This document shows positions 44,548-55,162 of a DNA stretch of 64,000 nt, in pieces. The translations under genes were made by a program, and so were the position numbers. A model generated the notes under the pieces. It worked only from the letters and a program-made list of their open reading frames with translations. It ran no database searches and was not told where the DNA came from. Position 1 is the stretch's first letter. Every line of letters starts with the position of its first letter. This DNA is from Oscheius sp. JU75 (Eukaryota > Nematoda > Chromadorea > Rhabditida > Rhabditidae): assembly GCA_037178855.1 (NCBI GenBank), contig JASJZC010000007.1:806001-870000 (forward strand), given 5' to 3'.

Positions 44548-46826
44548 TTACGACTGCACTGTTGTCAAAACTGCCACTAGTGAAAGTGTCGGTGGTTGCC
44601 AGTGCCAAAAACATCTGCTGTTATCGACGTAGAACAACTGTAAAAGCTTTCTTATGATTTGTGAGAGAAGGACAAACTCTTCCGCAAATGTCAATGCGCC
44701 GTTCCTAGCCATGTGGCTTATCTTCTTGTGGTGAGTCCAAGTGGTTGTGTTATTAAAATGATTCACAAAATTATTGCGCCCATTCATTTGAATATCGTGC
44801 CGCATTTCCCAGCCAGCTAGAAGCTGTGATGGCTGACACATATTAGTGGTTGTCTTATTAAAATGGTCCACAAAATTGTTGCGCCCATTCATTTGCATAT
44901 CTTGCCGCATTTTCCAGCCATCTAGAAGCTGTGATGGCTGACACATATTAGTGGTTGTCTTATTAAAATGGTCCACAAAATTATTGCGCCCATTCATTTG
45001 CATATCCTGCCGCGTTTCCCAGCCAGCTAGAAGCTGTGATGGCTGACACACCTTAAAATTGGTTGCTTTTGAAGAAAAACCGAACAAACTTGCTGCACAA
45101 GTTGGGCAGCTCGAACTCTTTGCTGCTGGCCACGTTGCACCAACAAGTTCATGTAGTTGGAAATGCCTTCATATCTCTGCTCTCCAAAATCCGCATCTTC
45201 CTCATCTTCATCTCCTTCGAAAAAAGAAAAATCATCGTCATTACCACTTGGAATATTTCGATTTTGGGTAATGTTTTTGAACTCTTTTCTAACACCATCC
45301 AATCTTGAAAGAACAGTTCCAAACTTTTGCTTCTCTTCTTTGCGATCCAATGATACTCTGTCCAAAGTGCCGCATAAGCTGTTTATTGAGGGTCTAAAGT
45401 AGTCATCCTTTCGAAGTTTGCTCAGCATTTGACCCGAACTAAATCCGTCAAGTGGTTCACCATCGCTGAAGATGTCTTGCATACTTCGATTTAATGATGT
45501 CGGTCTTTGAGATCTCTTATCAGTGCCACGTTTTGAACTTCCTACAGTCGATGAGCCACGTGAGTTTCCTTGACTTGGGGCACCATGCGATTGTTGTTCA
45601 GGGTTCCTTTGTGAAAATTCCTTTGAAGAAATGTGTACTAATTTCCCTGCCACGGCTATAAAATCCTTGACATTCGGTCGATATGCTGGATTGATCTTGA
45701 AGGACCTAGAATTAAATATGAGACCAACAGATGAACAAATAAAAGGGCAAAGAAAAAGACCGAAGAAATTTGAATACCTCAAAAGAAGATCCTTCATCTC
45801 GTCTTCCAGTCCCAGTTCAATTCTTGGTCGCGCTCCATCACATATTTTCTGGCTTAATTCAAACGTATCCAAGCGGTTGAGCTCGTAGAACGGTTGTCTA
45901 AAAAGTTCATATTATTTTTAAAATAACGTACACCTCTACTTTCTGTGAAACATTTCCCAAACCGAGATCCCGAGAGAGTAGATGTCGGCCGCTGAATTGT
46001 ATATCTCTCCTCTACGTCCTTTTGCCACCTCAGGAGCCATGTATGTTACCGTACCGACACTTAAACAAACATGTAAAATACAAACGCAAAATGCCAGTTA
46101 CCCGTAAGTCATTCTTCCATCTACAGGAGCGTTTTGCCTGGCCATTCCAAAATCGGATATCTTCAAGACATCAATGCTTTCGCCAAGGAGCATGCTTAAA
46201 AGCCAGTTACAAGGCTGAGACAAAACTTACTTTCGTGGGTTGATGTCTCGATGAAGGAAGTGTTGTCCGTGTAGGTAAGCAATACCACGACCTGCTTGCT
46301 TGATCCAGGAGTATACTTGCTGTTCGTTGTACTTGATCGAAAGATTGTGAATAACTAGAATTAAGATATAACTGGCAAAGGCTGCAAATTACCGGTCGAC
46401 AAGCTCCCGTGTGTCATGTGTTCCATAACATAACCACACCGCATTGAATTCGGCCCTTCATCGGAATGAAACAAACCCAAGAATCGAACAATATTCTGGT
46501 GACAAGTTAGCTGAAGTATGGTTGCAAGCTTTACATACAGGCTCTCACCTTAACCAGTGTTTCCCACTCGTGAACACTGTTTTTGATGCTGGGATTAGAA
46601 AACACCTTGATGCTAACTTTTCTGAAACAGTATTCTTCAAGAAGTAACAAAAGCAAACCCATGAATATCGTGGTCGGCAGTGTAAACGATAGCTTCACCA
46701 CCTTCACCTATCTGTTTCAGCTTGGTAAAGTTACTTTTTGTAAAGATGGTAACAGCTGAAATTTCATGAGAAATTCAAAACTTTGAGGCAACCTGTCTCA
46801 GCTGTTTGTATACGAATGGTGGACAT
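44548..46826 (-). CDS. TAK1/MAP3K-like protein kinase with C-terminal tandem repeats
   Basis: The start at 46826 (MSTIRIQTAET) leads into a kinase domain: glycine loop IGEGGEAIVY, VSIK lysine (about residue 49), YVMEHMTHGSLS hinge, HRDINPRNMLL, KISDFGMARQ, GTVTYMAPEV, ADIYSLGISVWEM, NPAYRPNV. The fold and APE/DFG pattern are of the tyrosine-kinase-like MAP3K/TAK1 type. The catalytic loop has Asn where HRDLKPxN has Lys. A Ser-rich region, an acidic stretch (EGDEDEEDADFGE), three 35-residue repeats (CQPSQLLAGW...) and a hydrophobic helix follow to 44548. AATAAA is at about 44506. A cytoplasmic signalling role is likely; pathway not shown. Confidence 0.75.
44734..45048 (-). repeat. Three 105-base in-frame tandem repeats
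   Basis: Units at 45048-44944, 44943-44839 and 44838-44734 encode CQPSQLLAGWETRQDMQMNG and a following NNFVDHFNKTTTNM with few changes. High similarity at silent sites points to recent duplication. Confidence 0.85.
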
Positions 46827-49722
46827 TTAGGAGTATGGGAAGAAAAGCTGCTTAGAATGCTTGGCTGATAAGAAATGATTGATCAGAGAATAGTTATTTC
46901 TGTTATGAGAAGCAATTGAAGAATCAACGAGATCACGTGTCTATTTCTCCATTTTAAAGTGTTAGAGTGTTAAAAATATTGCACAAAGAACCAAAGAGTC
47001 CATGGCGTAAGGGTCTAATTGAACTTTTTTTGTGCAATGCATAAAAAATATTTTACAACAAGTGCTTGGCAATGACGAGATAAGAGACTAACAGAGGCAA
47101 ATTGGCAAGATAGTCGAGGCAGAGAAATGGGTATTGTATCTGGAAAAGATAACAAAGACACGTAAAACTGGCTGCTGAGCAAAAAAAAAACTGGGACGGA
47201 AAAGTGGAGTTAAAAGAGGAACAATTGGTTATGGTAAAAACTAAATAGCTTCAAATGGTGTCTACGCTGGAGGGCCAACATTTCTAGGTGGTTTAAGACT
47301 GGCCTGTTTACGGGACAGGCCCTAGCTTCAGGTATTGGATTCGTGTCTTCCACAGTCAAAATAAAAAAGAAGACTAATAGATGCTATCGTTTTTTCGTAT
47401 TCTACAAATCTTCTCGTCAGCCAAACTCGAGCTCCAGCTGGTGTTCCTCGACATACGCACCAGATGATTGACCATCAAATTCTTTCCAATGGGTTCATTT
47501 CCTGGTCCTAACAACCAGCTAATTTCCTTTATTTTGTATTGGCTTCAGAGCCAATAAAACTGAGCTCCTTCAGTCATCCCCATTCATCTTTTACAACCGG
47601 TGCACCCCTACTGCTCCGAGTTCAATGATCTATGTTGATGCGGCAATTTCATAAGCTCAGCTGTGGAAACGGTCGGTAGCACAGCTGATTGGCAGACATA
47701 TTTGGGGCCACTTAATCGTCAACTACTCACTGCTACTACACGATGCAAATATTACAAACAGCGTATGAAAGGATATTGCTCTTTCTGATGGCTCTAAGAG
47801 CGAAGGTTAGTTTTTTGTTTAGCAAAGGAGAAGAATTGGAAATTTGCTCATGATGTTCTTGTTTCTCTCTGTAATTTTGTTCGAGTTTTTAAGATACTTT
47901 TAGCAAAAACAAAGACATTGTTTGCTACGTCTACACTTTAGGCGGAACCTATTGTTTCCGATCAAAGTCGTCCAACAGTGAGCATTCATAAAAAAAAAGA
48001 TAGCTGGTTAGTTTGACGGATCCAACTGAACAGTTAAAACTTTGAAGTTTATACGATTAGAAGTTTAAACCTCAATTTTTTTCCATCTGAGCTGGGGCAT
48101 CATAATGCAGAAGCTACAAAAATTTGGATTACGTTTTTTCCCAGACATCCCATAAAAGCCAAATGATCTTAAATTTTCCCGAACATTTAATCCCTTTTCT
48201 GGCTGCCAAATACATCTCCTTTCCCAGAAATAAACTTCATTAGTAGCCAGTTACGCTGACTTCCTCGTCTCGCATAGTTAAGACAACACGCGTCAAGCTA
48301 CTTGAATCGTTTGCTACTCCCAGATGCTTGCCGCGATTTTGTCAGCTTTTGGAAAAACGGTAAGCTGTATTTGATAGAAAGTTACTCGTTTTCACAGAAA
48401 TTTGGGACCATATTTTTGGAACCGAAGCAGCTAAAATCATTGATAGCTAAATTATCTTTCCCTCGAGCAAGATTCATTCGTCCACGCGTGAGATGCTGCC
48501 ATTAAAGTAGTAATTAAGCGCGCAGCTGCCAATAAAGCTCGACTCCGAAAGTTGATGGACTTGGTCCAATTGACCCAAACAAACAGCTCCACTCCCGGGT
48601 CTGGGCACACGTGATTCCTGCGTTCGTTAGTTTCGTTCCTTTCACAAAGGAAGACTTCCTCATACATCACTTCTAACTGCAGTCGCGTTCCTTCTCTTAA
48701 TTACTTTCCACAGCTACTAATTATATCAGCAAGCCATTTTCGGATGCTTCTAGGAAATGGATATTTGAGAGATACAAACAACTATTGTAGCACAGTATGA
48801 GCTCTCATTTAGGATCTTTACAGCTTATACTCTTGGATTTACAGGATATGTTTTATTTTACAGTTTACTCTGGAAGTATTAAAAGGTTGATCAATGCGTT
48901 GGGCCCGGTTAGTACTTGAAAACTATTTAAAAACAGTATTTTTTGGGTGTTTGCGGAATTGATGCTTGCTGAAAAACTATCGAAATGGAAGATTTCTTGA
49001 CGACTTTGAATTATCCACCGAGGTTTTTGGCCTATTACGCAGGAGAGTTTTTTGATGTCCATCAGGTTCACCTTGACTGCTTCTGAAAGGCTAATGTGGC
49101 TATTAGAAAATCACCGACTCGTCTAAAAGATTTTGGCTCTGTTTTTGAATCAAGCACGTGGGGCCAACCCAGTATTTCCAATGTTGCAGTCTTTCATCTT
49201 TTGCATTCTTAATGTCACCCAATATGTTCCTCGTTTGTAGCTACGAAGGCTTTAATCAATCAAATTACTTTCCGCTTGTAGTATTCTCTGGAATGTCTGC
49301 TTCCTGGTATGATCACTGTTCTAACCAGATTCACCACTGAGACGGTAGGAATTCTGCTACGTCTGCACTCCTCGCTGTCATTTACATATATTCTATTAAC
49401 TGCAAGGGCGGAAGATTGAAACCCTGAGGGGAGAATGCCAGATTGAGATGTTTCTCTTCTGCTCAAAGAACATTCAATACTCCCTATGTTATCTGTTAAC
49501 TGTTGCATCTTTTTGCACTAACATGTATATGCTCTCTTCGCAACATTTACCAATCATGTTTATGATCAGTAAGATTACATGACGGGTATACAGACTCTGT
49601 AAGAGTTTGTCAGTTTATTCTGCTTATTACCTTATACGCATCAACCTGATTAATTGAAAAATTGATGAGATTAGACACTTTTTTGAGATTAGACACTTTT
49701 TTTCAAAACGAAAGTGAACAAA
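46827..49722. other. Gene-poor spacer
   Basis: No supported coding region. A hairpin GGCCTGTTTACGGGACAGGCC lies near 47302, within a weak tRNA-like stretch. GAGATTAGACACTTTTTT is repeated in tandem at about 49668-49703. Confidence 0.45.
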
Positions 49723-49723
49723 A

Positions 49724-49842
49724 AGCTTACGACACCCGGGATTCCCAAGCCGTCTCCGATCCAAGTACTAACCGGGCCTAACGTTGCTTGACTTGCCAGA
49801 TCGGACGGGATGGCGTACTTTCAACGTGGTGTGGCCGTAAGC
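49724..49842 (-). rRNA. 5S ribosomal RNA
   Basis: Reading minus: GCTTACGGCCAC..., CGCCATCCCGTCCGATCTGG, AAGCAACGTT, TAGTACTTGGATCGGAGACG and TGGGAATCCCGGGTG...GTAAGCTT. The length (119) and the paired ends GCTTAC/GTAAGC fit 5S rRNA. The internal promoter blocks are intact. It is single here, not in an array, so it could be a dispersed copy or a pseudogene with a few substitutions. Confidence 0.88.
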
Positions 49843-50093
49843 GAGAGCGTTCTCCTCGCCAAACGTGATAGCATCACTACCCGAATTTCTGGGATCTATC
49901 TAATTCTGACCCCTAAGTTTTCTTTGAAATAACCATACTGTCCCTCTAACATATTGAACTAATTGGCGGATTTTCGCCGCTAACCACCTACCACTGTCAA
50001 AACAATCATTTTTAGATCCTCAGTCGTATTGTTTGATCACCAATTAATTCAAGCTCCCTGAACGTCATTCCACAACTCGTTTTTCAGATCGAA

Positions 50094-51215
50094 ATGCCAA
50101 AAGAACGCGCTCTGCATGCCAACACATTTGGTGTCTATCCGGACCGAGGTGAAAGAGATCCCCCATCACCGGTTTGTTGCTGCAAATTAATGCACATTCG
50201 AGTTGGTTTTGGAAAGAATCCGAAGAATTCGCTTATTTTTAGACAGGAGCTGTTTGGATAGCCTACCTGGAAATGATGTGGATCACAACCCAACTATCTT
50301 TCTGGGCTGCACAATCTGTTACCAGCGGTTTTTCACCTATCGTCATATTCCTCGGCTTTGTTTTTACTGTTATACAAATGGGTAAGTCCTGATTATTCTC
50401 TAACTTTTGGATTGAACAACTGGAAGTATATTTTTGATTGAAAACTGATAACCAACTTTCTATTTGTAATAACTCAGTGATTTCCTACGGTTTTTGAAAT
50501 TGATAAATGTAAGGACGAAATGCCTAATTTAAGCTGCCCAGAAAAGTTTGAAATTCAGTTCACTGCAAGGTCATTTGTTGGGTTCTAAAAAGCTTGTTAC
50601 TGCATCCAAACTAACGAAAGTAGAGGTACCTCCCACTTTCATCCAGTACGGCAAGCGTCATTCTTCAAACGATGAAAAGGAAACTGATGTTCTAAACTAC
50701 ATTTTTCTAGTCCTTGTCGCCTCACTTGCCAAAGGAGTGAAACAGTTCAAAACTACTTATATTTTTTGCTACATGTTGGGAATCATCACCAGGATATTTT
50801 TCTTCTCTCTGATGATGCTTTTATGTCTCATATTCGGCTACCTCGACTATCCAGGTACACCATACATTGTGTTATTTGAAAGTCCTTGCAGATGAAGACG
50901 ACTCTTATAAGTACTTCAAAACCTACACATGGATGAAACTCGCTTTCTGTGGCGTATACATTCTACTCAAGATTTTTGCTCTTCACATTGCCTATCGCTG
51001 CTTCAACTATATCGCTGCAACAAGGAATACGTTTTGTTTTTCGCCAGTACCAACAGCTGACTTTTTGAGGCATTCTGAGACTGTAAAACCTAATTCCTGA
51101 CACAACCTTAACTTATGTTCAGGTAGAATCAACGGCAACCTATCGAACAATTCAGCAGAATTCCTATCCCCTATGGAATCCGGCCGATGTGGAATGTCGC
51201 CTCTCGAAAGCCTGA
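50094..51215 (+). CDS. Four-TM protein of a nematode-type family
   Basis: Exons 50094-50201, 50243-50381, 50711-50854, 50892-51046 and 51123-51215 give 212 residues. The N-terminal PVCCCKLMHIRTGA is a Cys-cluster before TM1. Four hydrophobic segments follow, including GFSPIVIFLGFVFTVIQM, IIT.IFFFSLMMLLCLIFGY and LAFCGVYILLKIFALHIAY. The tail ends with NSYPLWNPADVECRL. The layout resembles the four-TM nematode proteins grouped with DUF7027/LAPTM-like folds, but this was not confirmed. TTTTCAG before the ATG suggests trans-splicing. AATAAA lies near 51270. The long second intron might hide an exon. Confidence 0.65.
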
Positions 51216-51671
51216 TCCTCATTAACTACTTGAAAAACATTATATCAGCGCTTGTGTGATACTGGTTTAATAAAGAAAATGCAGCTCTTATAGTCTTTCA
51301 GCTCTTTTGGTTGGCTGAAAGCATTTTTTAATCTCCGAGGCTGATTTGAGAGAATGCCATCATCGTTCCATTTTCATTTTTAAGCATAAGGTTTTTAACA
51401 ATTTAAAAGTTCGCCGTAATTGTCAAAGGAGGGCCACAAGCCTCAGATATATGTACCTGAAAGGTATAGACTTATTTAATCTTTACAGAGAGTCTATTGT
51501 TGTAGACGTATCAGTCTTTTTGCGTTAGGTGAAAACTTAGCAAAGAAGAAACGAGTGAGAGCAAAACAAGTCATTTTTTTGGCAATGAAAAAACGAAAGT
51601 TTACGAGCATTTTTGAACACTACTTTTGGATCTTTTGAGCTAAAGTCTTATAGTATCTGGTTCCAAAATTT

Positions 51672-52613
51672 GGTAATAGTTCCCGTTCCTTCAAACGGAT
51701 TTTCGCGCACTTTTTCTTTTTGGCGGGTTTTGAATTTTTCTTCCTGATTTTGATATTCTCCACTGTTCTTCATTATTTTTTTGGTGTTTTCGTATTCTTT
51801 CCTGTTTTCTCTGCATTTTTAAAAAAATCAAAAACAGTAGGAGGATAATAGAAGTGTTGGTATCGCGTAAAATCGTAGTAGAGTTTTTGTTTCTGGCGAA
51901 ATAACAATGATCGAAACAAAAGAAATCAGACGATGTAATGTTTGGCGATGATCTCCAGAAGGCGGATAAACGGGTTCGAGCAGACCGTTGAGGCTGAGCC
52001 ACCAATGAAGAGCGAGTCGAGAAGGGAGTGTGGACTCACGAACTCGGTCCCAGCTTCATAAGAGATATCTTGGCTTTACGCCACTTTCGATCGACTGGGT
52101 GTTGCAGCCGGTAAAAAGGTCGACGAAATTCTGGGAATGGTTCACGGCTCGGTGGACGTAGCCGTGATGGACAGTTTGACGGTATAGCTTCCATTCATCG
52201 GAGTAGATAAGGCTTCCCGGAGCAATATGCTTCTTGATTATCGGGATCAGAGTTGCAGCCGTACGGTTCTCGACCCAGAAGACTCTACATTCTTTTGTAG
52301 TGCGAGAGTACATTCCAAAGAGCCAGGGGCCTTAATCCATGGAAACTATTCGGATAAGTCTATACACTTACCCTGGGCCCATCGGAAGTAATTATTCAAA
52401 CGGTGTCTTTTCAATTTAATCTATACCTTTTGATGCGTCCACTATTTTGCCTCGAAATATTATTTTGGAGAGGAGAAAACGTTAGATCCTAGCAGAAAAT
52501 TATGAAGAACAGGGGAGAATATCAAAATCGTGAAGAAAATTCAAAACCCGCCAAAAAGAAAAAGTGCGCGAAATCCCGTTTAAATGAACGGGGCCACCTA
52601 CCGAACTATTACC
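51672..52613 (-). mobile_element. Merlin-type DNA transposon with long terminal inverted repeats
   Basis: The left end (GGTAATAGTTC, then TTCGCGCACTTTTTCTTTTT and GGCGGGTTTTGAATTTTTC, 51672-51780) is matched by the reverse complement of the right end (52500-52613), giving imperfect inverted repeats of about 100 bases. Between them a minus-strand frame encodes an IS1595/ISXO2-like transposase, as in Merlin elements. The total is about 940 bases, so the element is probably deleted and non-autonomous now. Confidence 0.75.
52000..52345 (-). pseudogene. Merlin (ISXO2-like) transposase fragment
   Basis: The minus frame reads GPWLFGMYSRTTKECR, VENRTAATLIPIIKKHI, GSLIYSDEWKLYR, HRAVNHSQNFVDLFTG, IESGV, in the order of the DDE core of ISXO2-like transposases (R.A.TL..II..HI..GS.I.SD.W..Y; VNHS..FV). 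A second frame closer to the left end (LFIGGSASTV, RLLEIIAKHYI) looks like the C-terminus, shifted out of frame. The N-terminal zinc ribbon is missing. Dead copy. Confidence 0.7.
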
Positions 52614-52668
52614 CAAAAATTTTTATATCCAGGACGGCAAAGTTGAATGTGCATTAATCTCAAATTTT

Positions 52669-53115
52669 GTGAAACCAGAACGTTACATGCTTATATCCAT
52701 TTGCCAAATATCCGGCTCAGCTGCAGATCCCGGAAAGACCAGCCGTGTTTCCTTCCGAAACTCTGCAGCAAGCAAGGTCGCAGCTGATTCCTTCGTGGCT
52801 CAAGTCCGAAGTGATATTGTCGCCGCTAATTATATGCTGGATCACATCTGGAATGCTGACCAATCCGGATTCACAAAGGAACTCATGACTGCTAGAACTC
52901 TCGACATCAAAGGCAAGAGGAGTGTGGAACGCATCGTACAGACAGCTTCTGCTCTCACTCACTCTTACACTGTTTTTCCTATGATCAGTTGTAACGGGGT
53001 TTTGCGTGAGAAGCTGTATGTGGTGCTCCAGGAGCCTAATGGATTGTTCCTCAAGTTAGCGATCTATTTTAAATTGTCCTCGCGTCTCTGTCTGTCTGTC
53101 TGTCTGTCTGTCTGA
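52669..53115 (+). pseudogene. DDE transposase fragment (Tc5/pogo-like)
   Basis: The frame holds IWNADQSGFTKELMTART, IKGKRSVERIVQTASALTHS and LYVVLQEPNG, the pattern of CENP-B-type DDE transposases of nematode Tc5-like elements (N.DQSG...., RI.Q..SA.THS). It is cut at the 3' side at about 53063 by a duplicated minisatellite unit, after which only simple repeat is translated. It abuts the right end of the Merlin element. Confidence 0.5.
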
Positions 53116-54260
53116 AGCCCTAATTGCCAATTAGTGTGCACTATTTTGTGCGCACACTAATTGTTGGCAAGTCAAGCCGAATCGAGTCAGTTTGGGAGAT
53201 AGCTTCGTTGGGAGGATGTTGCTCCTGTCACGGTTCCTCGGTTGAAGGAAATGCGGACAGGTTGAAGTGGGAGGAAAGGGTCACGACAGTTGGACAGAAG
53301 AAAGTAGGAATCGAGCAGTTTTGGAAGAATCGGATTATTACGGGCATTGAGCCCGAAGGGGCGTTAACATTACTTGGACAGGGAGCTTAGTTGAGGAATG
53401 GGAAATGGGTTCAAAGAGTGAAAGGGAAGTGGGTTTGAGGAATAGAAAGTGAGGTCAAAGAGGGAAGTGGGTTTCACTGATTAGAGATGGTCATTAGCAA
53501 TCGTTTTTGCTGGGCAAAGGGCAAGGTAGATATGCCTCAAGGGGCCCAACAAGTTTGTCTATTTTAAATTGTCCTCGCGTCTCTGTCTGTGTGTGTGTCT
53601 GTCTGAAGCCAATATTGCCAATTAGTGCGCACACTAATTGTTGGCAAGTCGAGTCAGTTTGGGGATAGCTTTTTTGAAAGAATGTTGCTTCTGTCAGGGT
53701 AGCTCAACTGGCGGGAAACATGCGGGCGGCTTGAAGTTAGAGGGAAGGGGACCAAGACAGGCTGACAGAAAAAAATAGAAACCAGGTAAAGATCAAAGGA
53801 ATCAGATTATGACTGTCATAGAGCCCCTCTAGGGGCGATAGCATTACTTGGATAGGGAGTTGGGGTGTGTCGAGAGATAGAAAACGGGTTCAAAGGGTGA
53901 GAAGAATATTCAAAAGATAGGAAGTAGGATATAATGGTAGGGAAGAGGGTTCAAAAGGTAAAAAGTGAGTTTAAAGAGTGGAAGAGGGTTCGAGGGATAG
54001 GAAATGGGTTCAAAGGGTGGGAAGTGGGTTTAATTCAAGGAGATTGGGTTCAAAAAGTGAAAGGGAAATGGGATGGGACGTTTTTCGAGGGGTGGGAAGT
54101 GGGTACAAGGGTAAGAGAATCTGTTTATAGAATAAGAAATGGGTTCAAAGAATAGGAAGTGACTTGGGATATAGGAAGTGGGTTAGAAGAAAGGTAAGTG
54201 GATTCAGTGGTTTTTGACGAATTGGAAGTGGGTTCAATGAGCCCCGAAGGGGCGTAGCCT
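53063..54260 (+). repeat. Tandem 495-base duplication and G-rich minisatellite
   Basis: Copy A starts TCTATTTTAAATTGTCCTCG at 53063 and copy B at 53558. Both contain (CTGT)n, a palindrome around CCAATTAGTG/CACTAATTG, and a GCCC....GGGGC hairpin with CATTACTTGGA. Diverged units like GGAAGTGGGTTCAAAGAG then continue to about 54240, where another GCCCCGAAGGGGC hairpin ends the block. Confidence 0.7.
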
Positions 54261-54760
54261 AACTTGTCTTTTTAAAGTTAACAGTCTTTTTTTTTATAGA
54301 AATGGCATCTTCCAAAACAAAAACCTTGTCGTCCGTGCCAATAAGACGCACATCATGAACAAGGACCTCATGAGGGACTGGTTTGAGAATGTCGTTTTCG
54401 ACTCGAATTTGGCAATATACCCCGTTATACCCATGTTTAGAGCTATCGAATGGCACCTTGTTCGTTGCCAAAGTCCAACTTAAGTTGAAAGGCTTCCCTT
54501 GTTAGTCTCCCAAAAATGACAGTATAGACGTGCTTCCCGATTTGATGACTGTCTGTGTTTCCTGCTTACTTTGTTTTCTCTCATATGTTCTAGCAGTGAA
54601 ATCATTGCTCTTTCATCCACCACTTTGGATCCTTTTTTAGGGAACTCATCATGCATATCATACTTAGTCCTATTCGCTATGAACTTCCTTAACAACGGAC
54701 TTCCTCTGTTGAAATTGGGCGTTCAGTTTCTCAATTTGATGTAAATCATCCTGCAACGAG
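54259..54760 (-). other. Unassigned coding-like frames
   Basis: Two minus-strand frames (54695-54480 with MISLLEHMRENK, and 54471-54259 with CQIRVENDILKPVPHEVLVH and DVRLIGTDDKVFVLEDAIS) look protein-like. They may be exons joined through GTAAG...CTTAAG. An upstream CTGCAGGATGATTT may be another exon start. They could be the other end of the transposon remnant or a host gene fragment. Not recognised. Confidence 0.3.
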
Positions 54761-54863
54761 CAATTTCAGAAAGTGATTGACATTCCTCACATCCTCACAA
54801 TGCGCCAACGTTTTTGAACCGTAGTCTGCTTCTCTTAACGAGTTTTTGTTAAACCGTAAGCAT

Positions 54864-55162
54864 ATTATTATTATAAAAAAGCGACCCACGAAAAGAAAGG
54901 TGGTTTGAACTCTACAAAAACAGGACAATAGAACTCAGTCGGCAAAAAGTAAAAGCCTAAACCGCGTCCCTCTCATGACCAGTTGTAGCAACTTGCAACT
55001 GACAATTAACCCTTGGGGTGAACGTCTATTTCTTTTTCCCGAAACGACAGGATCAGACGCGGTTTGGGCTTGACTGATTTTTTGCCGACTGCGTTCTATT
55101 ACCCTGTTTTTGTAGAGTTCAAACCACCCTTCTTATCGCGGGTTGCTTTTCAATAATAATTG
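54864..55162. mobile_element. Foldback MITE with about 100-base inverted arms
   Basis: The left arm (54864-54970: ATTATTATAAAAAAGCGACC, GGTGGTTTGAACTCTAC, CAGTCGGCAAAAA, ACCGCGTC) is the inverted copy of the right arm (55055-55162) with few mismatches, around a spacer of about 80 bases. No coding capacity. This is typical of a miniature inverted-repeat element. Confidence 0.8.

Noticed and set aside
47260-47350. tRNA-like stretch with a strong hairpin
   Set aside because: The hairpin GGCCTG/CAGGCC is not an anticodon arm of the right size and the T-arm is missing; at best a repeat relic.
48302-48670. Short frames on both strands near 48.3-48.7 kb
   Set aside because: No splice-supported extension, signal peptide or motif.
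52000-52345. ISXO2-like transposase as bacterial contamination or recent transfer
   Set aside because: Merlin transposons of animals carry this transposase type, and the element has its own inverted repeats within nematode DNA.
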